64,000 bases of DNA from Strongylocentrotus purpuratus (Eukaryota; Echinodermata; Echinoidea; Camarodonta; Strongylocentrotidae): NCBI RefSeq assembly GCF_000002235.5, contig NW_022145596.1:30905140-30969139 (forward strand), in the 5' to 3' direction. How positions within the stretch are numbered: position 1 is the stretch's first letter; each line of letters begins with the position of its first letter. Shown here in pieces: positions 1 through 10,760 of this stretch. The translations under genes and the position numbers were made by a program. The notes beneath the pieces were generated by a model that was not told the origin of the DNA, ran no database searches, and saw only the letters and a list, made by a program, of their open reading frames with translations.

Positions 1-310
1 TAATGCCTCAAAAAATCTGCGCCGAGGATAGGCTGCGAAACATCGGCCAATATGAATGACCACTTAAACGAACGCCGCAGCCCAATACACACTGTGAGCT
101 CACGCTGCCCATATGTGCATATGCGCGTCTTGTTTGCAGCCTGCAAAACGAGTGGCATAAGGTGCCTCTTATCAGCGGTGTTGGCAGGAATTACGCTTAC
201 CGCGGCACCCGTATCGACCAAAAATCGTGTCCCAGAATCTCTATCTGTGACATAGAACAAGCGACCGTCACGAAGAGGGCCAGTGAGGGGTGTCGCGCCC
301 ACCTCCTGGC
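1..310 (-). CDS. retroviral-type aspartic protease region of the same element (partial, cut by window edge)
   Basis: Downstream of gag, minus-strand translation gives the catalytic signature FLVDTGAAVSVIPA, typical of pseudo-dimeric retrotransposon proteases, and, close to the window edge, FILADVSQPILGADFL, which matches the C-terminal flap and ILGADFL element of gypsy proteases. Reverse transcriptase and later pol domains would follow outside the window. The catalytic DTG is seen directly; assignment to the element follows from position and strand. Confidence 0.8.
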
Positions 311-1183
311 CTAGATGTTTTCCGCCGGCTTGCTATATGTGCATGGTGGGCGGCACTGGTGAGCCTTCTCACCCCACTTCTCATGATACCAGCACAATTC
401 TGAAGTGCTCGCTGATTTACTACCGGATGAGTCGCGCTTACGGTTACTGCTCATGCTGCGGCTTCGGCTTCGGCTCCGCATGCGACCGACAGTGGCAGTC
501 AGCTCCTTCACCATTTTCGTGAGCTCAAGGACTTGGTGTTGAAGATCGGGGTTAGAGTTAGATACAGCTGCGACTGTGGCGCTGGGTGCTGAAATTCCAG
601 TGACGGGAATTGACGCTTCTAGAATTTTATCGGCTAAATTGGCCAACTCAGAAAGCGGAAGCGCGTCGCTCGATGATGCCAGAATGAGGCGGACATTCTG
701 TGGCAGGCGCTGCAGAAACAATTCCCGCAAAATCCCCTTCTCTAGCTGCTGCATGCCGAGCAGCTGCTGCATGCGCCTCAGAAGTTGACTAGGTTTTCGG
801 TCGCCTAATTCCTCTTCATTCAATAACATCTGAACTCGGCGCTGTTCAGAGGAGGTCATTCGCGATATGAGCAGGGCACGCAGCTCAGTATAAGGCTTGA
901 TCGGGGGTGGACTAATCAATATGTCGCGGATCTTGAGCGCAACATCCGACGGCAATGTCGCTATAATATAGGCATATTTGGTCTGCTCGCTGGTTATGCC
1001 TCTAGTCTCAAACTGAGCAGAGGCTTGGGCAAACCATACCTCCGGGTCTCCCCTCCAAAAAGGGGGGAGCTTAATGCTGACTGCGCCGACGCCTTGGGTG
1101 GCCTGTACGCTAGCCCCGGCCGCGGCTCCCGCCTGCTCATGCTCCGGCGGAGGGCCCTCCTCGGCAGTATTTGGTGCGGGCAT
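311..1183 (-). CDS. gag-like protein of CsRn1-type retrotransposon (290 codons)
   Basis: A retrotransposon structural (gag) protein. Seen: an Ala/Pro/Glu-rich start, a capsid-like segment from about residue 36 (KLPPFWRGDPEVWFAQ) typical of invertebrate gypsy gag, a helical middle region, an Arg/Ser-rich basic stretch near residue 235, and a terminal zinc knuckle-like motif C-x2-H-x9-C-x3-C (CWYHEKWGEKAHQCRPPC). Known: this CHCC spacing is characteristic of the CsRn1 clade, as opposed to the usual CCHC. The protease region lies immediately downstream on the same strand, and the primer site is about 130 bases upstream of the start. Family assignment is strong; whether this copy is still expressed cannot be told. 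Confidence 0.85.
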   Translation of the reverse strand: MPAPNTAEEGPPPEHEQAGAAAGASVQATQGVGAVSIKLPPFWRGDPEVWFAQASAQFETRGITSEQTKYAYIIATLPSDVALKIRDILISPPPIKPYTELRALLISRMTSSEQRRVQMLLNEEELGDRKPSQLLRRMQQLLGMQQLEKGILRELFLQRLPQNVRLILASSSDALPLSELANLADKILEASIPVTGISAPSATVAAVSNSNPDLQHQVLELTKMVKELTATVGRMRSRSRSRSMSSNRKRDSSGSKSASTSELCWYHEKWGEKAHQCRPPCTYSKPAENI

Positions 1184-1311
1184 GACGACGCGCCACGTCC
1201 ACTGTTCACAAATCTAAATTCAGTGTATCAGTAAGAAATGTGATTACCTAATGGTAAAAAAAAATATTAATAAGCAAAGGTAATCCAACTAAATGTTTCT
1301 TATCTCAGGGG

Positions 1312-1330
1312 GATCACGTCGGGGTCACCA
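1312..1330 (-). promoter_or_regulatory. primer binding site complementary to tRNA-Trp 3' end
   Basis: The plus strand reads GATCACGTCGGGGTCACCA, which is the 3' end of metazoan tRNA-Trp including the added CCA, so the minus (element sense) strand carries the complementary primer site starting TGGTGACCCC. It sits just inside the LTR and about 130 bases before gag, the expected place for minus-strand DNA priming. Confidence 0.88.
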
Positions 1331-3060
1331 ATTTAGGGAAACTACATGGGGTATGGACTATGTTGCGTGTTAACTAGTAATCCCACATAATTCCCTTTTT
1401 TAATTAAACTACTAAAAAGCAGTATCCCTCCAGACAAGAAAACACTTAATAAATGATCACATCCAGACAAATTGATTATGGTTAAAAACTGGTTCTATAT
1501 TCTATAATTTCACATAAGATACAATGATTACAGAATTATCAGAAACCTCTTCTGTCTATCTCAACAGTGACAGACAATTAAACTATCACTAGGCCCTTGG
1601 TAGTTACTATTAATAATCAAACATAGATAACTTCCAACAGCACATTAATGTAAAGGAGACTCAACTTAGTCACTATGGTATTAATGATTACCGCTGAATA
1701 CAAGTCTCGAAATATCAGGAGTCTAGCTGTTCAGTACAACTTAAAACAGTACTAAAACAAGTCAGTTAAATATCATTCCCACTGCATGAATAATAACAGT
1801 CAAGAAAATACTACTCAAATCTAAGCTAGACAGCGTTTAGATTTACTTGCATAGGCACGAAATATTGTGGTTCAAGAAACCGCTAAACAAATCTCTACTT
1901 GTGTATGTGTACGGAATGCACAACACGAGAATACCACAATATATCGGTGGATCTAGACTATAGCAGATCTAGATCAGTAGACCAGGCATAGGCCTAGAAC
2001 TAGTGCAATTATAAACATGTAAAATATGTGTTAGTAAGCGTACGCACTCAACAACAGGCACTCAGTCAGTCAAAATAAGGCCTCACAATGATAAACAATG
2101 CAAAGCATAAATCACAATATAATTAACGTTACGTGAGTCATTGGAGTTGAATTCAAAGTAGATCTTCTTCAAGTTCTAGGTAGATGTAGAAACTAGCTAG
2201 TCGAAAACAGTGGTCGACGAGCTGGTTGTCGATCGCGTAGGATATGCAGACGATGATCGACGCTAGGTGAATACCACGATGATGAAGACGATGTTGAAGA
2301 CAACGATGATGACAACAATGATGAAGACGACGCTGGTGAAGACAGCGATGATGAAGTCGACGATGAAGACGACGCTGGTGAAGACAGCGATGATGAAGAC
2401 AACGGTGATGAAGACAACGATGATGAATCAGTTAACAGATGAATACAATGATGATGCAGTCAATGTCAATAGTCTAGATCAACTTCAGTGACTTGCGATG
2501 CAGGTCGAAGAATCAAATGTCGAGACAATATATATGAAGTCGCTGATAAAAGGTTGTCAAACAATAATGCAGGTGAGAAAAACGTTAGATCATATTAAAT
2601 GTTCTATTCTCACTGCTGGTGAATTAAAGTGTCGTCAATGTTGAACATCGAGAGAGTCAAAATATATCTTGCAAAACGTACAAGATGTAAATAGGTGAGC
2701 ACGTCCACCGGGAATGGTCCGGGGACGTAGCAGTTCAATCCTCGTTGGATACAATTTTCTAGGTACAAATATCAACACAATAACAGCATGTGTGTATACC
2801 AATATTAAAACAGCTCACTGATTCCCGCACAGGAAAATCAGAAGAGCGCCAATCAACTACAGCGCGATTGGTTCAAAACAAGCGCACATGTATGTTAATA
2901 AGGCACGTGATCTAAATACTTATGAATAAATACGCGTACATCTATGTTAATTGGTCATGTGATCAAAATACTAATGAATAAACATCGTTATATAATAAAT
3001 CGAGTTAAAACCAGTTCTGAGGACATGGCGTAATACCAAATCCTCGAACTCTCAATGACT
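1331..3060 (-). repeat. probable 5' long terminal repeat of the CsRn1-like element
   Basis: The stretch immediately upstream of the primer site in element sense. It is AT-rich with no coding potential. Promoter-like content clusters at its far end: two imperfect copies of a roughly 52-bp unit (2,882-2,932 and 2,933-2,987), each with a CACGTG- or CATGTG-type E-box, and CCAAT boxes (minus strand) in the repeats and near 2,870. It also contains a GATGAAGAC-type repeat (2,266-2,430). The outer boundary is uncertain because the partner LTR is not in the window. Confidence 0.5.
2266..2430. repeat. GAT/GAAGAC-type low-complexity repeat
   Basis: A run of degenerate GATGAAGAC units, including a 37-base segment repeated at a 42-base offset (from 2,320 and from 2,362). 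Both strands give apparent open frames (Ser-rich on one, Met/Thr-rich on the other) that are products of the repeat and not genes. Confidence 0.8.
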
Positions 3061-3523
3061 TCTAAAGCGGCCATTTTGGATTAAAAACACAATATGTATA
3101 CCAGTGAATTATAAATGAATGCACTGTAACATTTGTCGCTACAAGCCTATATAGTTGCCCAATGTTTTCTAGTATTACAAACTTAAAGTCTCTTTAGTGA
3201 TTCGCTTTGTCATTCATTTTGCATTGATTATCATAATGTATAACAGAGGAAAACCACATCACTTGCTTTACATCACAGAATAGGTATGAGATGTGAAATG
3301 TTCACCGTTATTGCGCTCTAAGCAGACCGTTCACTGTTACTAAACAGCGCCATCTTGTGTGCTATTTCATTCGAAAACGGTACTGTTTACGACGACTTAC
3401 TGCACAGATACAGGTACGTGTATATATTTTGCATCGTTGACCAAATCTGTTTTTACATTCATCACACGATCATATACTTTCAAGATCATAATAATTTTTC
3501 AGCCTCTTCTAATTGTAAAAATA

Positions 3524-3600
3524 TTTCTCTCTTTCTTTCTCTCTCTCCTCTCTCTTTCTTTCTCTCTCTCTCTCTCTCTCTCTCCCTCTCTTCCTCTCTT
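3524..3600. repeat. CT microsatellite (inside tandem unit 1)
   Basis: Pyrimidine-only CT/CTTT repeat. Its copy in unit 2 is at 4,036-4,115 and begins with a run of 17 C. Confidence 0.9.
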
Positions 3601-4035
3601 CAAATGTGGCAATTTTCATGTTAATATGTCAGTATCGGTAAAAAAAATATATATATGTTGTGTTCACTATAATAACAATATAGGAAAGTCTGAAGTTCTT
3701 AACACCTGTCACTAGACCAATGATTGCACATTAGGACGTTGTAATAATTCTCAAATTAATCAAATCCAGGCTCATTCGTTATGCATTAGTTATCATAATG
3801 TATAACAGAGAAAACCGGACTGTTCACTGTTACTGAACAGCGCCATCTTGTGTGCTACTTAATTCGGAGACGTTTCTTTTAACGTTGAATTAGTGCACAG
3901 ATACGTGTATATATATTGCATCATTCACCAATCTGTTTTACATTCATCATACATCACACGACAATAATATACTTTATTATCGCACTTGAGGATTAAACAA
4001 TTTTTCAGCCTCTTCTACTTGTAAAAAATATATCT

Positions 4036-4041
4036 CCCCCC

Positions 4042-4072
<31 letters not shown>

Positions 4073-4115
4073 CCTCCCCCTTTCCCCATCTCCCTCTCTT
4101 GCTCTCTTTCTCTCT
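4036..4115. repeat. poly-C plus CT microsatellite (inside tandem unit 2)
   Basis: Seventeen C followed by CT dinucleotides, then C-rich and CTTT variants. Confidence 0.9.
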
Positions 4116-4514
4116 TCACATATAATGACGATTGATATGCTATGTCAGTATCGGTTAAAATATATTTTTGATAAAAATTAATGTAAAATTAATATGATAA
4201 GCATCACCCTCTCAGGTCCCGCACTCAAAAACAAAAATTAATGTTACCTAGTATGTCACAATACAAATGATTGCACATTGTGACGTCGTAATGGTTGATA
4301 TTCTCAAAGCAAAATAATCTAAACCGCGCTTTCCCCTTTCCTTCATGAGCGAAAGTGTCAAGCACTCTAAAGATGTGAAATATAACCTTAATTTAAGTAA
4401 CCAAGATTCATGTTGCCTGTTATGAAGGAGGGAATATAATTTGATTAATTCATTTTCACTTTTGAATAGAGATGAACACGATAACGATAAATAAAAATCA
4501 ATAAGTGTGTTTAT

Positions 4515-4748
4515 TTGCCTAGGGTAGCCACCTCGGTATCAGTACTACTCTTATTACAGACCCTGCAATTATCATTACCCCAGGAATTACCAGGTACCTA
4601 TATACACCTGGGTGGCGAGTGGCAAATGTGGATAAATGTCTTGGGCAAGACTCTTGCCAAAGGCTGTTAATAGTGCCAGGCTAGGGTTCAAACCCTCGAC
4701 CCTTGGATTGAGAGTCAAGTGAATGAACCACTATACCACGACACCTCC
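4515..4748 (-). mobile_element. tRNA-derived SINE, copy 1
   Basis: On the minus strand the element starts with a tRNA-like head: A-box TGGTATAGTGG and B-box GGTTTGAACCC at the usual spacing (4,679-4,747). The body then contains TTTGGCAAGAGTCTTGCC, ATTTGCCACTCGCC and CCCAGGTG, followed by GGTACCTGGTAATTCC. The same body order occurs in the plus-strand copy at 58,765-59,092, so the two define one SINE family. The short tail lacks the ATT repeat seen in the other copy. Target-site duplications were not resolved. Confidence 0.8.
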
Positions 4749-4812
4749 CCCTTGGGCATAGACGAGTAGACAGACTGACCTATGAACTATTCAGGGATTG
4801 GAATCTCCATTC

Positions 4813-5000
4813 TTAAGGTATAGACCAGTTTTGGAACCCCCCCCCCCCCCCTCTCAAAAAATGAAATGGAAGCTCTTATTACCAATAATGTGAAAGAGTA
4901 TGTTTTGACATAATACATGATAAAAATTCTGCTGGGAAACCTCCTACTGATTGATATATTTGGTAAATTATAATATCTATCCCGCCTGGATAGATATCGC
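4813..5000 (+). mobile_element. TTAA-type MITE family, truncated copy
   Basis: Starts TTAAGGTATAGACCAGTTTTGG, followed by a run of 15 C, then CTCTCAAAAAATGAAATGG and further sequence closely matching the left half of the element at 13,031-13,400, including the poly-C tract in the same place. Similarity is lost after GGATAGATATCGC, so the other half is missing. Confidence 0.75.
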
Positions 5001-7197
5001 AAATGCACTTCAATATTGAACATCGGGGCATATATTTCTGCATTTTCACGAATTTAGATTGAAGTATTGCCATCTAAACCTCTGAAGGCAATATTTAAAC
5101 AATATTGAATGAATATTTTGCACCCAAAACCCTTGAACCGCAATTTTACCACTACCGGTCTATATCTTTATGAAGAGCAGTCACTGAGATTCCAAAGACC
5201 AACACTGACTTATCCCTTTAGAGCATTCATCACTACCTATACTTGTACATAGCCACACCACCAAACCGAATCCAGATGGACTCTAAACCAACTCATTTTG
5301 GGCTATTCAGTATAATGTAATGTTTTGTTCGGTCTGGTGTCGGTCTGGTGTCGGTCTGGTGTCGGTCTCTGGTGTGACTGATGTAACAACACCCTTTGAC
5401 TCTAAGCAGATAAATTCAGCAATCATCGTTACTATATCACATCTCCCACCTACGTAACACACACAACAATGATGAACAAAAGACAACCATGATAATCATC
5501 ACTTTCCACGTTTTTGAAGATATATTTATCACACATGACAAATAAAGCATAAACCAAGCTCTCAATACTCTGAGAGATCTTAACTGACACATAACAAGAA
5601 AAGAAGTTTGTACACAAGTGATTTGTATAGATACAATAAAACTTTATCTTTATAACCTTATTATACAATATCTATCCTCTTTTACTTTTGAAGTATCTCA
5701 TCTGAATCTCTTAAGTCTCTTTACAAGTTTCATCTTTAGAGTTTATCTTCAAGAGATCTGCCTAACACAAACTGACTGAACCTATAAAGATCTTATACTC
5801 TTTGTACATGGCAGCTTTTATGATTGTAAACTTTCTTAAAACAGATAAAAACATAGTAATGAAAAGTACCATACAAAACATTACAAATGTATGTATTTAG
5901 TATATCTTAACTTCAGAGGATAAAGCAAATATTTACTTTTTTGAAAAACATTGAATCCTTCAAACAAAAGGCCATGTTAACTTAGGAAAACTGCTATAAA
6001 CTTGGACATTAAATCTTAGACTGTAAAAAGAATAATCCACAATGTAAAGAACACAATCAATTCAATACCATATACAATTATGTAAAGAAGACTTACAAAT
6101 GTGATAAGGAATATAAAAAGATATTGAAAGTCTTTTTTTATATAATAAAAACAAAACTTGGCTTCATACCTCAGTCTATGGATGATAAAAACATTCATGA
6201 TGAATACATCATATATTGGCATAGTATCACTTTAAACTGGTCTACAGGAAAACACCCATTGCAGCATCAATCTGCACTTCTGCATTTAAAATGTGTACAA
6301 TGAATAGAAACAATATCCTTATACAAATAAATACCTATACTCATTTTACATCTGGCCAAGATAGGACGATCTTTCATTAAGTGATTACACACTTGTCCTT
6401 AATGAAAGACTAATTGCACATAAGAAGGTTCCGTTAACAAGAATGGGGGAAAGGCAATATTTCAACTGGCTAAACAACCTGAAAACTTGCAAAATAAATA
6501 GGGTTTCATTGCTGGCCTTTCAGGCATTTAATACTCATAGTAGGGAGACTCCTAATGATATACAGACTATTTAACACTGCCATCCGTGTAACTGACATGT
6601 CTATTTAAATACTAATGTATATGGTATCTTTTCCTGTTGAAATGTAGGAATAGTGTTCAACAGAAATTGATGAATACGTTGAGCCTGCAGCAGTGCCAAA
6701 ATGAACTTTGCAGCAAAGAATATAATAAGGAAAATAACTTTTGAATGAATTGTTTCCACATGAATATGACTACTTTTTCTGGTAACATTCAGTACATTTT
6801 TTGTTACATGTAAGACAATAAGCATGAAGCACAACACTTCACTGTACCTATGTATTGAAAATAGAAATATTTCATCAGCTCTTTTCTGAAATAATGTTTT
6901 GCATGAAAAATAAGTATCGATATGCATATGCCTAACCTTGATAATATCCACAAATATGTGCTCTTTGTTGAAATGTATACATACATAATTATATATACTT
7001 CATAAGTGACACATATTAAGTGTTATGTACACGTGTGAAGGGCCGGCAATCATGCCCATAAGCAGTTTTTTCTTCTTCTGCAATAAGCTGTATTTTTGCG
7101 GTCTAAGCATTCGCCACATCTACATTTATACATCTCTGATTCAACATTGCTATGTTAATACACCATATGTTTTGTATTTCATGATCAGATGCAGCGC
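5001..7197. other. AT-rich non-coding stretch
   Basis: No coding frame I can support. It holds an 11-bp tandem repeat, CGGTCTGGTGT times about four (5,330-5,374), and a 12-bp-arm hairpin at 6,370-6,409. The rest is AT-rich single-copy-looking sequence with only short chance frames on either strand. Confidence 0.6.
5330..5374. repeat. 11-bp tandem repeat, about four copies
   Basis: Four adjacent copies of CGGTCTGGTGT, the last with a two-base insertion. Confidence 0.9.
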
Positions 7198-7200
7198 TAA

Positions 7201-7631
7201 TGCTAAGTTCACACCGACGCCGAATTGATGGCGCATTAAATCGGCGAGCAAAGCGTAAAAAAGCTTAATTAAATCGTAAAGACCGTAATAGAGCGTGAGA
7301 AAGCTTTGAGCAATTCGGGACATTCGGCAAGAGCGCCAATTTTTTTAAACTGTTTAAAAATTTGAGGCGATCTGTCACGAATTGCGTAAAGCGGGAAGAG
7401 CGTATTAAAGCTTATCAAAGCGTCACAAAGCTTATCAAAGTTTTGCTCAAAGCGTAGGAAAGCTTAACAGAGTTTAAATTTTTGGCGCTCTTGCCGAATG
7501 TCCCGAATTGCTCAAAGCTTTCTCACGCTCCATTACGGTCTTTACGCTTTAATTAAGCTTTGTTACGCTTTGCCGCTGCTTTACTCGCCGATTTAATGCG
7601 CCATCAATTCGGCGTCGGTGTGAACTTAGCA
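7201..7631. mobile_element. MITE with long terminal inverted repeats, TAA target site (PIF/Harbinger-like)
   Basis: Left end TGCTAAGTTCACACCGACGC is inverted at the right end as GCGTCGGTGTGAACTTAGCA; the inverted arms extend over about 130 bp. TAA is present at 7,198-7,200 and 7,632-7,634, the 3-bp TWA duplication usual for PIF/Harbinger elements. The interior is made of degenerate AAAGCGTNAAAAAGCTTA motifs and has no transposase. Short frames rich in SSHRRR come from the arms and are not genes. Confidence 0.85.
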
Positions 7632-7634
7632 TAA

Positions 7635-7731
7635 CATATCTCAGGAGATCGTGAGATTTTTTGAAAAAATGACGCCGAATTGATCGCCGATTTAAAGCGC
7701 GACATTCGGCGTCGGTGTGAACTAGGCATAA
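7635..7731. mobile_element. second, truncated end of the same MITE family
   Basis: From about 7,662 the arm sequence recurs (GACGCCGAATTGAT ... ATTCGGCGTCGGTGTGAACT) as a small hairpin ending AGGCA at 7,728, again followed by TAA (7,729-7,731). The left end at 7,201 could therefore pair with either right end, giving a composite or nested structure. Confidence 0.7.
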
Positions 7732-10439
7732 GCATGCTAAACCCATTTCGAGAATGTTTGATATAAATTGGAAAAATAAAGATTTTCAGGTTAATCAAAT
7801 CAGTTGGCAGGATAAAGCATTTGAGATATCCCAATGTCCATCATGCACCAGTATAGCATGAAATATACCGGCATAAGGACGTTATTAACTCTTTATACTA
7901 CCGGCATTCTATGCCCTACTAGATCTCAATAGACAATATGAGATAAATGTGACATCACATTGTTAACCTTTCCTTATTCCACAAATGCTTGTATAACCTA
8001 ACATAATCGCATTGATTTTAGTATAACTTGCTGACCTACATGTGTATCTTGATGTTGATACTCAAAATGCTCTGAAATTTGCTCAAGCGTTCACTTGAGA
8101 AATAATGACATCCCATTCCAAATAAAAGAAATTTTAATTCCAATTTGTACATTGACATGCAAACATTCTTGAAGGCAGCAAAACATTTTCCCACATCCTT
8201 CAGTCAGAAGCTTTTGACATAAGATATTCATGTGGCATTCATTCATATATCATACCATCTTGTTTATTCGACAGACAGCGGCAAGATGGAAGGAGAGAGA
8301 GACGAAGCTATTAAAATTTGGCGACAGAAGGTGTGATGTTCTCAAAGCCTAATAACAAGTGACATGTATCCTGTTAGTCATGGTAGATGTGGAGAGCTGC
8401 TTGAAGCAGGCATCGGCCTTGAGAACAACGTCTTCCTCTCTCCCTCATCTGCTCATTAAAGGAGGGTGTCATCGTTGTCATGTACAAAGCAAAGCACCAT
8501 GATGATGAGTATTGCCTTGTATTTAAAAAAACTTGATAGCATAAAAAGCCAGGTATGTCCTAAATTCTATACCTCAACATGTTATTGGCGATTTTCTCAA
8601 TTACTGCCCACAATGACAAAGACAACTGCACTAAATGGTGAGTTCTGAGAGCATTAGCCATTCTACATGTCTCATAGTTTCAAAATGGTTACATATCAGG
8701 AAGCTTGACAACATACGCAAATGGGCAAATTCAGAGTCTTGAACCACCCTGTTCTACAAGTAAACAATTAACCAAATAAGCTGTAGCAAATTCCATTTAA
8801 CATCATAAGACTGAACACACGTAGAAGGTATGAATAACTCGCAATAGCATCACTTATTCACTCCGATATGGTGAATATAACCAGTTCATATAACATCAGA
8901 CTTGAAAGTTGAAAATGGGCAGACAAAGTAGACAAGCGTGAAGGAGCAGCAAACAATAAATGCAGTTATCAAATATATTTCCTCCCAAACATCTATTTCA
9001 CTTGCCTAATTGAGAGATAATAAATAAATGAATACTGTAATGCTTAGCTTGCCCTGTTTGGGCAAGTTTATTAAATTGCATGTGTGCCTACTGGAGCCCC
9101 TTGGGGGGGGGGGGGCAAGAATCACCCTGTATTCGATATAAATCATTGAGTGGATCATAAGTGGATAATATCAAATGAATATATTATGTATGGTCCATTG
9201 ATCATAAGAACTACTACACATAGCAGCATGGTAAACTCTTTATAGGGGAGGAGATTCATCATGTTTCTTCTAAGTGAAAAAAAAATCCACCTGTTTTGCT
9301 TTATCAGAAGACAAACACGTGCACAGACTGCAAAATGAGATGATTGAAAAGTCATATTCACGACACTTGTCAAAACAGAAATGCTTTACCCCACTATAAG
9401 AACTGACCTGCTTTCTCTATTCGGTGGCAGGTTTCACACTAAACCTGTTTCACAGACAAACACAATATCATATCCTCTGTGCCAACACCGGAAAGAAGGT
9501 AGACTATTCTTTCAATTTCTTTAAAAAGGACTTGCTTCAGAAAGTGTTCCATTTCTCCTTTTATTCACTGCATTGTGTTTCAATGATTCATAACTGGGCC
9601 ATTCCTAGATGGTATTCCTTCACTTTACTTTCCATGTGGTTTGAAGTGTAGAACTCAACCATGAAAATTTTCATTTACTTGATATTTCGGCACATCCACA
9701 ACACCATTCTCTAGTAAACATATGAATTTGGTGCGGTAAAATGAAACCTTTGATATCAACTTTGTTCATTAATGTTAAACCCATAACCAAGGGAGAAAAG
9801 GTTATATTTGAGACAAAATATCCTGCATTTGCCCAAATTTGAAAAATTAACTTAATCTCCTTGATGGTTACTAGTTTACAACAACAAAGGCCATCCACAT
9901 GCACAGAATTTGTGAAAAGAAAGAATATGATTATACATTGGTACAACTCAGCCTTGTCTATACATCCTGCTGTTTGTTTCTGGCCATTTATTAGTGGTAA
10001 AAAAACCACTGATGCAAGATATTTCATACCTAGCTACAGACTGTCAATCATCAGGAACAAGTGATTAAAATAGCTGATTTTCAGGAATGTGGGGAAAAGA
10101 TATATTCAAACCCCGAATTGCTGATCGTTCAGGCACATTGCATCATGACCATAGGCATACCAAATGATTCTGGATTTTAAAATTTGATCATCTCGCGGAA
10201 GTAGTTCAGTGATTTTTGTTTCAGAACTATTCTTGAACCACTGATTGACCTCTATGATTGGTCATAACCTGCCAGGTCAGGGTGGAATACTTTTTTGTAT
10301 TGAATCCATTGGTCAAATCTATTGTTTGAAACTTTTGACCACAACACAGCTTGGGGCAGGTCTGGTGGAATTTGGATATGAAACCAGGGTGGTGAGGTTG
10401 AAAGCAAAATGCATGGACATGAACATTGCAGAATGGAAT
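7732..10439. other. non-coding stretch
   Basis: AT-rich DNA with no supportable gene on either strand. A run of about 11 G sits near 9,103. Frames of up to about 118 codons here have no recognisable domain and no codon bias and are probably chance. Confidence 0.6.
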
Positions 10440-10760
10440 GGATGAGAGTAAGAGAGAGAGGAGGGAGAGAGGAGGAGAGAGGAGGAGAAAGGAGGAGAGA
10501 GGGAGAGAGAGAAAGAAAGGAAGGAATAGAAGGAGAGAGAGAGAAGGAGAGAGAGAAGGAGAGAGAGTGAGAAAGAGAGAGAAGGGAAGAGAGAGAGGAG
10601 AGAGAGAGATAGAGAGAGAAGGGAAGAGAGAGAGAGAGAAGGGAAGATAGAGAGAGAGAGAAGGGAAGATAGAGAGAGAGAGGAGGAAAGAAAGAGAGAG
10701 AGAGGAGGAAAGAGAGAGAGAGGAGGGAAGAAAGAGAGGGAAGAAAGAGAGGGGATACAG
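10440..10760. repeat. GA-rich microsatellite, about 320 bp
   Basis: Purine-only GAGAGG/GAAGGGAAGAGA repeats. Frames of up to 227 codons across it (Leu/Ser/Phe-rich on one strand, Arg/Glu-rich on the other) are repeat artefacts. Confidence 0.95.

Larger units (their letters stand above)
1..3060 (-). mobile_element. LTR retrotransposon, Ty3/gypsy superfamily, CsRn1-like clade (5' part)
   Basis: Seen: read on the minus strand, a probable long terminal repeat (about 3,060 down to 1,331) is followed by a primer binding site matching tRNA-Trp, then a gag frame, then the start of an aspartic protease region that runs off the window at position 1. Known: the CsRn1 clade of Ty3/gypsy elements is marked by a CHCC gag knuckle and a tRNA-Trp primer, and both are present. 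The other LTR, reverse transcriptase, RNase H and integrase would lie outside the window, so completeness and age (LTR divergence) cannot be judged here. The outer LTR boundary is not fixed by sequence I can see; 3,060 is an estimate. Treated as an old element copy. Confidence 0.85.
3208..4320. repeat. large tandem duplication, two units of about 560 and 545 bp
   Basis: Unit 1 runs from about 3,208 to 3,768 and unit 2 from about 3,773 to 4,320. Both start with a TTATCATAATGTATAACAGAG block, continue through CAGCGCCATCTTGTGTGCTA, a CATCACACGA block, a CT-rich microsatellite, and end with ATGATTGCACATT followed by GACGT[TC]GTAAT. Divergence is visible (insertions in unit 1, different CT tracts), so this is not a recent or assembly duplication. 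No coding potential beyond CT-repeat artefacts. Confidence 0.8.

Noticed and set aside
2193-2491. Ser-rich and Met/Thr-rich frames on opposite strands
   Set aside because: Both come from the GATGAAGAC-type repeat inside the probable LTR.
4679-4748. Possible functional tRNA gene on the minus strand
   Set aside because: Good A- and B-boxes, but it is continuous with the SINE body shared with 58,765-59,092.
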